Part shown: positions 55,381-63,858 of the stretch, in pieces
How the letters are laid out: the number at the start of each line of letters is the position of its first letter
Numbering within the stretch: position 1 is the first letter of the stretch
DNA from: an uncultured Pseudomonadota bacterium
GTDB taxonomy: Bacteria > Pseudomonadota > Gammaproteobacteria > Burkholderiales > SG8-39
NCBI GenBank assembly: GCA_903834835.1
Contig: CAILKO010000052.1
Span: forward strand, 22,653-86,652
DNA: 64,000 nt
Direction of reading: 5' to 3'
Translations under genes and position numbers: made by a program
Notes under the pieces: generated by a model
What the model saw: the letters and a program-made list of their open reading frames with translations, nothing else
Told to the model about the DNA's origin: nothing
The model's database searches: none

Positions 55381-56546
55381 CAGTCCGCAACGCCTTCCGC
55401 CCTCGCCCGGTGCTTCTGGCGCGAGCCGATGAACAGCGCGACCGAGCCGAGTATCACCGCCGTCGTCACGAACACAACGGGCAGACCGGCCAGCGCGGCA
55501 AGCCCGCCCATGGCGGGCGGCGCCGAGACGCGCAGCAGTCCGTTGCCGGTTGCCCGCAGCCCCATCACCTCGCCTTCGCGCCCGGGCGGCGAATTGCGAT
55601 ACATCAGCATCGAGGTAAGCGGATGCCCGACTGCGATGCCCGCCCCGAACACCAGCGCCACGGCGACCAGCGCAGCGGGACTCGAAAACAGCGGCACGAT
55701 CGCCATCGCGCCGCCCGCGACCGCAAGACTCCAGGCGAGCAGGGGTTCCTCGCCCAGCCTCGTGATCAACGCCTGCAGCCAGATGCGCACCGCGAACGAC
55801 GCGCCATAGGCCGCGCCCACGACGATGCCGACGAAGGATGCGCTCAGCCCCACCGAATGACCGTAGATCGGCACGAAGAACGGGAACATGTCGCCGGCAA
55901 GCTGCACCGAACCGCCCAGCAGCAGCACCCACCAGAGCCTGCGGTCGGTCAGCAGGGAGCGCAGATCCCCGCGCGCCACCTGCTTGCGCTTCGCGCCCGG
56001 CAGTCCGCGCCCGAACAGCGCAAGCATCAGCGAGAAGCTGGCGAGCGGCACGAGCACCAGGAAGCCGAGTTCATGGCCGACCGCGTCGATCGCGAACCCT
56101 GCAAGCGGCCCGCCGACCAGAAAGCTGCAGGAGGACACGAGCGAAAAATTGCTGAAGGCCTGGGCCAGCGTTTCCTTCGTGCTGAACGCGCCGATCAGAC
56201 TCTGGGTCAGGATGAGGTTCACGACCGCCCAGATCCCGCACAGTGCCATGCCGAGAAACAGCATCGGCACCGAGGGCAGGAAATACGGGACGAGCAATCC
56301 CAGCACGCCGAGCACGGCGCTGCCGACGAGCGGCCAGCGCGCGCCATAGCGATCGCCCAGCATGCCCGCGGGGATCGCCACCACGAGCGAGAAGAACTGA
56401 TAGGTTGCCGCGAGCAGGCCGACCTGGAAGGCGCTCGCACCGAGCGAGAGCGCAAACAGCGAAAACATGATCCGCAGCCCGACGAGCGTGGTGAGACAGC
56501 TCGCCATGATGGAGAGCGTGTAGACCATGCCGAAGCGGCGCGACAT
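55380..56546 (-). CDS. MFS transporter K
   Basis: A 388-residue major facilitator protein. Two adjacent Met codons (56549, 56546) could start it; 56546 is used because it gives the same TGATG overlap with the previous stop as seen at 55380. Signatures: RIMFSLFALSLGASAFQVG, motif A as GMLGDRYGARW, PIYGHSVGLSASFVG, GEEPLL and MGLRATGNGLLRV, with SPPGREGEVMG in the preceding loop. That loop motif is also found in MFS A and E, linking the two subfamilies. Confidence 0.87.
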   Translation of the reverse strand: MSRRFGMVYTLSIMASCLTTLVGLRIMFSLFALSLGASAFQVGLLAATYQFFSLVVAIPAGMLGDRYGARWPLVGSAVLGVLGLLVPYFLPSVPMLFLGMALCGIWAVVNLILTQSLIGAFSTKETLAQAFSNFSLVSSCSFLVGGPLAGFAIDAVGHELGFLVLVPLASFSLMLALFGRGLPGAKRKQVARGDLRSLLTDRRLWWVLLLGGSVQLAGDMFPFFVPIYGHSVGLSASFVGIVVGAAYGASFAVRIWLQALITRLGEEPLLAWSLAVAGGAMAIVPLFSSPAALVAVALVFGAGIAVGHPLTSMLMYRNSPPGREGEVMGLRATGNGLLRVSAPPAMGGLAALAGLPVVFVTTAVILGSVALFIGSRQKHRARAEGVAD

Positions 56547-57724
56547 CATGGCCGGGGCCGCGGCGCGCGCCGCAACATCAAGCGATTCGCGATCGCCACA
56601 CCGCCGATCAGGAGACCCGTGCAGAGGAACATCGAGGTCAGCCCGGCAAGCGTGGCGATACCGCCGAACACGCCGGGCGCCGCGGTGCGCATCGCGCCGT
56701 TCACCATGATGCGCACGCCGATGGTCTCGGCCTGACGCCCGGGAGGCGAGCTGCGGAACACCAGCGAGGTCGTGATCGGATGGCCGACCGAGCTGCCCGC
56801 GCCGAATACCAGCGACACCAGCACCAGCGCCGCAGGATGCGTGAAGAGCGGCACTGCAGCGAAACACGCCGCGCACACGACGAGCGAGGCGACAAGCAGG
56901 CGCTCCTCGCCGATGCGCTGCACGAGCGGCTGCATCAGCAGGCGCGCGACAAAGCTCGACACCGCAGCACCGGCCACCACGATGCCGATCATGCTCGCGC
57001 TGAGACCGTGCGCGTGCCCGTAGATCGGCATGAAGAACGGATACAGATCCGAGCACAGCTGCACCATGCCGCTCTGAATCAGGATCCAGACGAAACGCCG
57101 GTCGCGCAGCAGATGCGGACCTTTCTGCTGCACCGCTTCGCGCGCGCGGCCGCGCGGCAGGCGCTGCCAGTTGCGCGTCATCCAGGCGAGGTCGAACAGC
57201 ATGAAGGGCAGAATTACGAGCCAGGCGATCTCGACCCCGGCGCTGTCGATCGCGAACCCCGCGATGAGCGGACTGCTGAACAGTGCGACCGAGCCGAAGA
57301 TTGCGAGCGTGGTGTAGTTGCGGGTGATCTCCTCGGGTCGGCTGAGCTGCCCGACCAGGGTCTGCGTGAGCACCGCGAGGGCCACCGCCCACAATCCCAT
57401 CAGCGCGGCCGAGAAGTAGAGCGCGGTCATGCCCGGAAACAGAAACGGGAGCAGCAGCGCGAGCACCGCGACCAGCATGCCCGCGAGGAACAGCCCGCGC
57501 GAGCCGTGGCGGTCCGCGTAGGCGCCGAGCGGCACCGACAGCACGACCGAGAACATCTGGTTCACGGCCGCCATGATTCCGACTTCGAACGCACTCGCCC
57601 CGAGCGCAAGCGCGTTCAGCGACAGCACCACACGCGAAGCGAGCAGCGCGATGAACCCGGCGGAATTCATCAGCACCAGGGACTGCATGACGACCGGCGG
57701 GCGGGCGCCGGCGCGCGTGCTCAT
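56546..57724 (-). CDS. MFS transporter L
   Basis: A 392-residue major facilitator protein. Signatures: RVVLSLNALALGASAFEVG, motif A as GAYADRHGSRG, PIYGHAHGLSASMIG, GEERLL, and SPPGRQAETIGVRIMVNGAM in the helix 10 region. Its start overlaps the end of MFS M by four bases (ATGA). It is closest to K by the shared loop motif and central signature. Substrate unknown. Confidence 0.87.
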   Translation of the reverse strand: MSTRAGARPPVVMQSLVLMNSAGFIALLASRVVLSLNALALGASAFEVGIMAAVNQMFSVVLSVPLGAYADRHGSRGLFLAGMLVAVLALLLPFLFPGMTALYFSAALMGLWAVALAVLTQTLVGQLSRPEEITRNYTTLAIFGSVALFSSPLIAGFAIDSAGVEIAWLVILPFMLFDLAWMTRNWQRLPRGRAREAVQQKGPHLLRDRRFVWILIQSGMVQLCSDLYPFFMPIYGHAHGLSASMIGIVVAGAAVSSFVARLLMQPLVQRIGEERLLVASLVVCAACFAAVPLFTHPAALVLVSLVFGAGSSVGHPITTSLVFRSSPPGRQAETIGVRIMVNGAMRTAAPGVFGGIATLAGLTSMFLCTGLLIGGVAIANRLMLRRAPRPRP

Positions 57725-58863
57725 CGGCCCGCACCGTCCGGCGCACGCCGCCCGAGCACCAGCGCACTCGACACAAGCAGCGCTGCGACCGCGAGGAACA
57801 CGGGCAGCATGCCGAGCAGCGCCCCCGCAGCACCCCCGAGGCCCGGACCGAACAGGCGCAGAAAGCTGCTGCCGGTCGCCCGCAGGCCCGCCACCGGCGC
57901 GGAGGCACCCTTCGGCGAACGCTTGAACACCAGCATGACGGTAAGCGGGAATGCGCTTCCCACACCCATTCCGTAGAGCACCGCCACACCGGCAAGACCG
58001 ACAGGCGTGGCAAAGAGCGGGAACAGCGCGATTCCGAGCGCGGCCGTGACGAGCGAACCCCTGAGCAGGCGCTCCTCACCGAAGCGCTTCGCAATGCGCG
58101 GAAGCAATGCGCGCACGGTCAGCGTCGCGACCGCTGAACCCGCGAGCGTGAACCCGATTTCCGTCGCCGAAAAGCCCAGACTGTGACCGTATAGCGTGAC
58201 GAGAAAGGGCACGACCTCCATCGCGAACTCGAGCGCTGCGCACTGCCCGAGCGCCTGCCAGACGGCGCGGTCGGTCAGCATCGCGCGCACCGGCGCCCGC
58301 TCCGGATCCTGCGCGCGCGGCCCCGGCAGCGCCGCGCCCCGCAATGCGAGCAGCGCGCACAGTGCAAGGCCGATGCCCACCACCAGCAGACAGGCATTCG
58401 CATGGCCGAAGTGATCGATCACGGCGCCGGCGAGCAGCGGCGCGATCAGGTGCCCGATCGAACCGGACAGCGCGAAGTTCGCGAAATTGCGCGTCATGTC
58501 CTGAGGCGTGCTGAGCAGGCCGATCAGATTCTGCACGGTGACGAAGGTCGACGTGAACCACACGCCGATGAAGAAGGATGCGACATACAGCACCCAGATC
58601 TGACCGACCGCCCAGGCGAGCGCGAAGGCGCCCGTGCCGGCCAGGCATCCCGCCGCCATGAGGCGACGCGCGCCGAGACGCTCGACGGTCAGGCCCACGG
58701 GCAGCGCGAACAGCATCTGCCCGACGGAGAACAGCGCGATCATTACACCGACTTCGCCCGGGCCCGCGCCGAGCGCGAGCGCGTAGAGCGACACCACCAT
58801 GCGCGCGCTTGCCAGGGCGAGCAGCGCCCCGAACATCATGATCAGACTCAGAAGTATGGCCAT
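57721..58863 (-). CDS. MFS transporter M
   Basis: A 380-residue major facilitator protein and first gene of the four-MFS operon. ATG 58863 (MAILLSL) is preferred to the ORF-track start because the 27 extra residues are Pro/Arg-rich and lie in the terminator region of the upstream gene. Signatures: RMVVSLYALALGAGPGEVG, loop 2-3 GLTVERLGARR with Glu for Asp, TLYGHSLGFSATEIG, GEERLL and AGLRATGSSFLRL. The promoter must lie in the 58 bases between the terminator and this start, or further up through read-through. Confidence 0.86.
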   Translation of the reverse strand: MAILLSLIMMFGALLALASARMVVSLYALALGAGPGEVGVMIALFSVGQMLFALPVGLTVERLGARRLMAAGCLAGTGAFALAWAVGQIWVLYVASFFIGVWFTSTFVTVQNLIGLLSTPQDMTRNFANFALSGSIGHLIAPLLAGAVIDHFGHANACLLVVGIGLALCALLALRGAALPGPRAQDPERAPVRAMLTDRAVWQALGQCAALEFAMEVVPFLVTLYGHSLGFSATEIGFTLAGSAVATLTVRALLPRIAKRFGEERLLRGSLVTAALGIALFPLFATPVGLAGVAVLYGMGVGSAFPLTVMLVFKRSPKGASAPVAGLRATGSSFLRLFGPGLGGAAGALLGMLPVFLAVAALLVSSALVLGRRAPDGAGR

Positions 58864-58921
58864 CGGGCGGCCGGGAGGAACGTGCTCAGGATACGGAGGA
58901 AGCGAAAAGCGGAACTGCCGG

Positions 58922-58959
58922 AAAAACAGAGGGCCCGGCCGCACTCGGCGCCCGGGCCC
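58922..58959 (-). terminator. Intrinsic terminator after the dienelactone hydrolase gene
   Basis: On the minus strand GGGCCCGGG-loop-CCGGGCCC is followed shortly by TCTGTTTTTCC. It lies 28 bases past the hydrolase stop and upstream of the MFS operon. Confidence 0.7.
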
Positions 58960-58986
58960 CTGTCGCCTGTCAGTGCAATGCCGGGT

Positions 58987-59658
58987 TCAGCCCAGATGCT
59001 GCCGGAAGAAAGCGAGGCTGCGCTCGCGCGCGAGTTTCGCGCTCTCGGCGTGATACGAAGGACGCTGGTCGCAGTTGAAGCCGTGATTCGCGCCCGGATA
59101 GAAGTGACCGGTGGCCGCCGGATTGGCCGCCAGCATCTGCTTGCCGATTTCCGGGCTCGGATTCTGGTCGAGTTCGCCGAAATGGAACATCAGCGCGCAC
59201 TTCGGTTTTTCCGCGATGAAGTTCTGTACGAAACCCGCATAGTAGGAAACGGCCGCCGACAGCCCGGTCACCTTGGCCGAGGCGAGAAAGGTCACCGTTC
59301 CGCCGCGGCAGTAGCCGACGATGCCGACCTTGCCCGCGTGCTTGACGTAATCCACCGCCGCCTGGACGTCGAGCATGGTGTTGTCCCAGGAAAGCTTCTG
59401 CATGACAGCGACGCCGGCCTGGATTTCAGGCTGCGTGTAGCCCGCTTCGTAGTTGCGCTCGCCGCGATCGAATTCCGCCGGCGCGATCGCGAGATAACCG
59501 TCCGCCGCGTAGCCGTCGGCCACCGACTTGATGTGGCTGTTCACGCCGAAGATCTCCTGCATCACGACGACCGCGCCGCGCGGCTTCCCGGCCGGCTCGG
59601 CCAGATAGGCGCCGAGCTTGAAGCCGTCGGACGCGGTAAGTTCAATCATCTTTCCCAT
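58987..59658 (-). CDS. Dienelactone hydrolase family protein
   Basis: A 223-residue alpha/beta hydrolase of the dienelactone hydrolase family, which opens lactones formed in aromatic ring-fission pathways. The Cys-Asp-His triad is visible: Cys117 in VGYCRGG, Asp164 in GELDQNP and His192 in GANHGF, with Glu35 in MQEIFGV as in true family members. ATG 59658 has AGGAGG six bases upstream; the ORF-track start is far too early. It is a single-gene unit with its own terminator. The 283 bases upstream, to the DUF1643 gene, hold only the fifth palindrome copy. Confidence 0.88.
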   Translation of the reverse strand: MGKMIELTASDGFKLGAYLAEPAGKPRGAVVVMQEIFGVNSHIKSVADGYAADGYLAIAPAEFDRGERNYEAGYTQPEIQAGVAVMQKLSWDNTMLDVQAAVDYVKHAGKVGIVGYCRGGTVTFLASAKVTGLSAAVSYYAGFVQNFIAEKPKCALMFHFGELDQNPSPEIGKQMLAANPAATGHFYPGANHGFNCDQRPSYHAESAKLARERSLAFFRQHLG

Positions 59659-59899
59659 GTAATCCTCCTGATCGGTGAGTGTCTGAAAACTGGGCCTGCG
59701 CCCGGGGCATCGCGTTTCGCGGCGGTGCCGGGCCGGGTCCTGCGGGGTGTACGCGTCCGGCGCCTGACACGCGCCGCAGTCTGCGGAAGATCCGCGCCGG
59801 GACGGATCGATATTAGCGGAAAGGCACCCCTCGCCTGCCCGTGGCTGCGAAACGCCCCCGGCTGAACAGCGCGGAGTCCGGACGGCTGAATTTCGACTA

Positions 59900-59921
59900 T
59901 TAGTAACATATACGTTACTAT
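59900..59921. repeat. 22-bp palindrome, copy 5 (TTAGTAACATATACGTTACTAT)
   Basis: Reverse complement ATAGTAACGTATATGTTACTAA matches the consensus except for one terminal base. It lies 21 bases past the stop of the DUF1643 gene and 242 bases upstream of the hydrolase start. Confidence 0.92.
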
Positions 59922-59941
59922 ATATCCACACCAGCGCCGGA

Positions 59942-60448
59942 TTACCCCTCCCAGGGCGTCGCCGCGAGACTGCCCGGCAGGTAGAGCGGATGCGCCGGCT
60001 CGCCATTCGCGTTCAGGCGCAACGCGTGCAGCGCCACGCCGGCCTCGCGCAACAGGCGGCGCACCGCAGCCGACCGCCCTTCAAGGAGCGCATGGTTGCC
60101 CCAGGCGCAGACCAGCAGATCCGACTGCGCGGCGGCGCGCAGAATCGCGCGGTCGTTGCCTGGCCCGACCGGATCGTCCACCTGCCTGAGCGCGGCAGGG
60201 TCGGTCGCCCGCCAGCCGAACACATTGGTGACGATGAGCGCGCCATAGCCCCAGCGCTCGGCATAGCGCCGCGCGCGCGTGCAGGTCGGATCGAGCACGC
60301 GTTCGTCCGCCGTACTCGGGTTGAGCATGAGGAAGTTTGCCACCGGCAGCGACGGATCCCAGCGCCGCCACAGCAGGTAGCGCCAGCGGCGGCAGCTCGA
60401 GAACTTCGCGCCGGCTTCGCCGACGATCAGGCTTTGCGTAGTGCGCAT
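59942..60448 (-). CDS. DUF1643 family protein
   Basis: A 168-residue protein of the DUF1643 family. Conserved stretches FLMLNPSTADERVLDPT near residue 40, RRYAERWGYGALIVTNVFGWRATDP near 60 and LLVCAWGNHA near 110 are typical. The function is unknown; genes of this family are often in phages or accessory regions. The ATG at 60448 is chosen because the family core begins shortly after it. It is divergent from the EamA-type gene with a 94-base gap. Confidence 0.85.
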   Translation of the reverse strand: MRTTQSLIVGEAGAKFSSCRRWRYLLWRRWDPSLPVANFLMLNPSTADERVLDPTCTRARRYAERWGYGALIVTNVFGWRATDPAALRQVDDPVGPGNDRAILRAAAQSDLLVCAWGNHALLEGRSAAVRRLLREAGVALHALRLNANGEPAHPLYLPGSLAATPWEG

Positions 60449-60542
60449 GCTTGCAGGAATGCGGATCCGGGCGTGCTGCCCGCGGGAGCGCGATTGTAGG
60501 GCGCGCGCAACGCGCCGCAGGCCGTCGTTCATAATGCCGCCC

Positions 60543-61451
60543 ATGGAAAACTGGCTCTGGATCCCGATCACCATCTTCTCCGGCGCAACGCAGATCGTGC
60601 GCAACGCCAGTCAGAAGAGTCTCACGCGCACCGCGGGAACGCTGGGCGCAACCTTCGTGCGTTTCGCATTCGGTCTGCCCTTTACCGTGATCGGCCTGGC
60701 GATCGTGCTGGCGATCACCGCTCTGCCCCTGCCGCGCTTCGACGGCATGTTCTTCGCCTGGGTGGTCGGTGGCGGCATGGCGCAACTCGCCGCCACGGCA
60801 CTGCTGCTCGCCTCGATGGAGCATCGCAGCTTCATCGTGTCCATGGCCTATTCCAAGACCGAGGTGCTGCAGATCGCGGTGTTCTCGGCGCTCATCCTCG
60901 GCGAGTGGGTGTCGGTCTATACCGGCATCGCGATGGCGCTCGGCACGGCCGGTGTGCTCATGATGTCGCTGCGCCCGGGACAGCTGCGCTCCGGTTCGCC
61001 GCGCGACTGGTTCTCGACCGTGGCACTGCTCGGCATGGGATCGGGCGCGGGCTTCGCGTTGTCCGCCGTGTGCTTTCGCGGCGCCATACTCGAGACCGGC
61101 TCGCCCTCGCCCTGGTTAGGCGCCGCCTGCACTCTGCTCTGCGCACAGATCGTGCAGAGCCTGGTGCTGGGTGCCTGGCTCGTCGTACGCGACCGGCGCG
61201 CGCTGGTGGAGGTCGGCCGCAGCTGGAAGGTATCGCTGCTCGCCGGCATGGCCGGGTCGGTCTCCTCGCTCGGCTGGTTCACCGCCTTCGGCATGCGCAA
61301 CGCGGCCGATGTGCGCACGCTCGGCATGATCGAGATGGTGTTCGGCTATATCGTTTCGCACGTGTACTTCAAGGAGAAGACGACCTCGCGCGAGCTGACC
61401 GGCATCCTGCTGCTCGCCGCCGGCCTCGTGCTGCTCTGCCTGCAGTTCTAG
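60543..61451 (+). CDS. EamA-type (DMT superfamily) transporter
   Basis: A 302-residue membrane protein with about ten helices and two internally related halves, as in drug/metabolite transporters of the EamA group. The start at 60543 (MENWLWIPI) has CATAAT eight bases upstream; an ATG nine bases earlier is also in frame. Substrate unknown. It lies upstream of the DEAD-box helicase with a 217-base gap containing the helicase promoter. Confidence 0.85.
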   Translation: MENWLWIPITIFSGATQIVRNASQKSLTRTAGTLGATFVRFAFGLPFTVIGLAIVLAITALPLPRFDGMFFAWVVGGGMAQLAATALLLASMEHRSFIVSMAYSKTEVLQIAVFSALILGEWVSVYTGIAMALGTAGVLMMSLRPGQLRSGSPRDWFSTVALLGMGSGAGFALSAVCFRGAILETGSPSPWLGAACTLLCAQIVQSLVLGAWLVVRDRRALVEVGRSWKVSLLAGMAGSVSSLGWFTAFGMRNAADVRTLGMIEMVFGYIVSHVYFKEKTTSRELTGILLLAAGLVLLCLQF

Positions 61452-61545
61452 GACGCGGCGTCCGGCACACGCTCGATCGCCGCAGGCAGCGCGCGCCCCA
61501 CACACCCGCTCGACGAAGAATGTGGCGCTGCAGCATTCATTCGGC

Positions 61546-61551
61546 TACAAT
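61546..61551 (+). promoter_or_regulatory. Possible -10 element (TACAAT) of the DEAD-box helicase
   Basis: TACAAT lies about 118 bases before the helicase ATG, in the only intergenic segment available. It would give a leader of about 110 bases, in keeping with the long leaders of cold-induced helicase genes. No clear -35. Confidence 0.4.
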
Positions 61552-61668
61552 GCACGCTTCTTAAAGCAGCACCCTCGTCTCCGACCCCCTTCAGGTCCCG
61601 TCGAATTCCTTCGTTTTTCGATCGGCACGCTGTTTCACCGGTTGGCGCCGATCACACGAAAGGTAATC

Positions 61669-62997
61669 ATGAGCTTCGATACGCTCGGGCTGGACCCGTC
61701 TTTGGTCGCAACACTCGCAACACTCGGCTACGAATCACCGAGCCCGGTACAGATCGCCGCGATTCCCGCCGCGCTCGCAGGCACCGATCTTCTGGTGTCC
61801 TCGCAGACCGGCAGCGGCAAAACCGCCGCATTCATGCTGCCCGCGCTGCAGCGCCTGCTTTCCAGCCCGCGCCCCGGCCCCACTGAAGCCGGCACGGCGC
61901 AAGCCGCGCCGATGCGCCGCTCGCGCGCCTTCAGCCCGCGTGTGCTGGTGCTTGCACCGACGCGCGAACTCGCGCTGCAGGTCCAGAAGGCAACCCACGG
62001 CTACGGCCAGGGCCAGCGCCTGCGCACTGCCTGCCTGGTGGGCGGCATGCCCTACGGCCTGCAGCTGAAGAACATCAGCCGCCCCTTCGATATCGCGATC
62101 GCGACGCCGGGTCGCCTCAAGGATCACCTCGAGCGCGGTTCGCTCGCGCTCGATCGCGTCGAGATCCTCGTGCTCGACGAAGCCGACCGCATGCTCGACA
62201 TGGGCTTCCAGGAAGACATCGATTTCATCGTCGGCAAGATTCCTGCCGCGCGCCAGACGCTGCTGTTCTCGGCGACACTGGACGGCGTGGTCGGCAAGCT
62301 CGCGCTGCGCGTCACGCGCAACGGCCAGCGCATCGACATCGCGCCGGAAGTGAAGCACACCGCCAAGATCGAGCAACGCGCCCTGTTCGCGGACAATTTC
62401 GCGCACAAGACACGCCTGCTCGACGCGCTGCTGCGCGACGTGGAGCTGCGTCAGGCGGTGATCTTCACCGCCACCAAGCGCGCGGCCGAGGATCTCTCGG
62501 AATCGCTGCAATCGCAGGGTTATGCGGTCGGCGCGCTGCACGGCGACATGCGTCAGCGCGAGCGCAATTTCACGCTGCAGCGCCTGCGCGACGGCAACAT
62601 GCGCATGCTGGTCGCGACCGACGTCGCGGCGCGCGGCATCGATGTGCCGGGCATCACGCACGTGATCAATTTCGACGCGCCGCGCCAGGCCGAGGACTAT
62701 GTACACCGCATCGGCCGCACCGGCCGCGCAGGTCGCACCGGCATCGCAGTCACCCTGCTCAACCAGGACGAGCGCGGACTGATGCGCACCATCGAGCGCT
62801 ACACCGGCAACCCGATCGAAGTGGCGACCATACCCGGCCTCGAACCGCGCCCGCGCACCGAGCGCCCGCGCACGGAAGCCCGTCGTCCCGCCGCGCGCAA
62901 GCCCGGCACAAGCGCCGGTTTCGGTTACGAGCGCCGCGCGGCCGAGAAGCGCACGCCCGCACGCGGTGCCGAGCGCGCGGCAAGCTTTCGCCGCTGA
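61669..62997 (+). CDS. DEAD-box ATP-dependent RNA helicase (RhlE-like)
   Basis: A 442-residue RNA helicase with all family motifs: Q motif around YESPSPVQ, Walker A SSQTGSGKTAAF near residue 40, PTRELA, the DEAD box (LDEADRML), SAT, and HRIGRTGRAGRTG. After the core follows a Pro/Arg-rich basic tail of about 60 residues, probably an RNA-binding extension typical of RhlE proteins. ATG 61669 has AAAGGT about five bases upstream; the ORF-track frame extends into the leader. Confidence 0.93.
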   Translation: MSFDTLGLDPSLVATLATLGYESPSPVQIAAIPAALAGTDLLVSSQTGSGKTAAFMLPALQRLLSSPRPGPTEAGTAQAAPMRRSRAFSPRVLVLAPTRELALQVQKATHGYGQGQRLRTACLVGGMPYGLQLKNISRPFDIAIATPGRLKDHLERGSLALDRVEILVLDEADRMLDMGFQEDIDFIVGKIPAARQTLLFSATLDGVVGKLALRVTRNGQRIDIAPEVKHTAKIEQRALFADNFAHKTRLLDALLRDVELRQAVIFTATKRAAEDLSESLQSQGYAVGALHGDMRQRERNFTLQRLRDGNMRMLVATDVAARGIDVPGITHVINFDAPRQAEDYVHRIGRTGRAGRTGIAVTLLNQDERGLMRTIERYTGNPIEVATIPGLEPRPRTERPRTEARRPAARKPGTSAGFGYERRAAEKRTPARGAERAASFRR

Positions 62998-63020
62998 CTC
63001 GCTCCCTGCTAGCATCGCCG

Positions 63021-63057
63021 GGCCGGCGTTCCGCAAGGACGCCGGCCTTTGTTTTTT
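63021..63057 (+). terminator. Intrinsic terminator after the helicase gene
   Basis: GGCCGGCGT-TCCGCAAGG-ACGCCGGCC followed by TTTGTTTTTT on the plus strand. Confidence 0.9.
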
Positions 63058-63078
63058 GCGCGGCAGGAGGAGACGGCG

Positions 63079-63858
63079 ATGAGCGGATCCGGAACAGGCG
63101 GGCCTGACGCAGCAGTGCGTCCCTGGGAGATCGGACTGGAGAGCGTGGACTTCACCTTCGTGCATGTGCACGAAGGCCATGACGCGGCCTTCAACACCTG
63201 GTACGAGAACGATCACTTCTATTCGGGCGGCGTGCTCGGGCCGGGCGTGCTCGCCGGGCGACGCTGGTACTGCAGCCGCGCGCTGCGCGAATCGCGCTAC
63301 ACCGGCAGCCGGGCGCTGTTCCCGCAACCCGAGCTCGGCACCAATCTCGCAACCTACTTCTTCACCCACGGCGGTGGCGCCGCGTTCAAGCACTGGGTCG
63401 AGCCGCAACTCGACATCATGTGGAAAACAGGTCGGATGTTCGCGGAGCGCACGATCATGAATCTGTCGCTCTACAACTTCCGCCGGGCGCTTGCGTACGT
63501 CGGTGCGTCCACGGTGCCGCCTCATGTAGCGCTCGATCATCCGTTTCCGGGTCTGGTGGTCACGCTCTGCTCGGGCGCATGGCCGGGCGGACGCACGGGC
63601 GCCCCACCCAGGGGGTCCCTGACGCTCGCCTTCGAGCGCAAACCGGCCTACCTGCCGCTCAAGATGCCCGACCTGTCCCCTTTCGATCCCGTCACGCTCC
63701 TGCTTACCTTCATGCCACGGCCGCCGAAGCCCGATGTGGCGCGCATCGGCGCCATTGCGCGCGCGGTGGCGAAACTTGCCGGTGCGGAGCCGCTCTGGGC
63801 GAGCGGGTTTCTCCCGGTCGTGCCGGGCTCGACCCGGCATCTCGCGGAACTGCGCTAG
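63079..63858 (+). CDS. Protein of unknown function (259 residues)
   Basis: A 259-residue soluble protein with no recognised family. It is rich in aromatic residues and has a repeated short pattern (VHVHEGHDAAFNTWYENDHF near residue 28) that recalls ferredoxin-like EthD-type folds, though the link is weak. No signal or membrane segment. A strong GGAGGAG precedes the ATG. Its TAG stop at 63856-63858 falls inside a CTAG next to an IS481-type end, so its C-terminus may or may not be the original one. Confidence 0.6.
   Translation: MSGSGTGGPDAAVRPWEIGLESVDFTFVHVHEGHDAAFNTWYENDHFYSGGVLGPGVLAGRRWYCSRALRESRYTGSRALFPQPELGTNLATYFFTHGGGAAFKHWVEPQLDIMWKTGRMFAERTIMNLSLYNFRRALAYVGASTVPPHVALDHPFPGLVVTLCSGAWPGGRTGAPPRGSLTLAFERKPAYLPLKMPDLSPFDPVTLLLTFMPRPPKPDVARIGAIARAVAKLAGAEPLWASGFLPVVPGSTRHLAELR

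Noticed and set aside
61735-63840. 701-residue minus-strand ORF
   Set aside because: Antisense to the DEAD-box helicase and the following gene, both with good starts and motifs or terminators.
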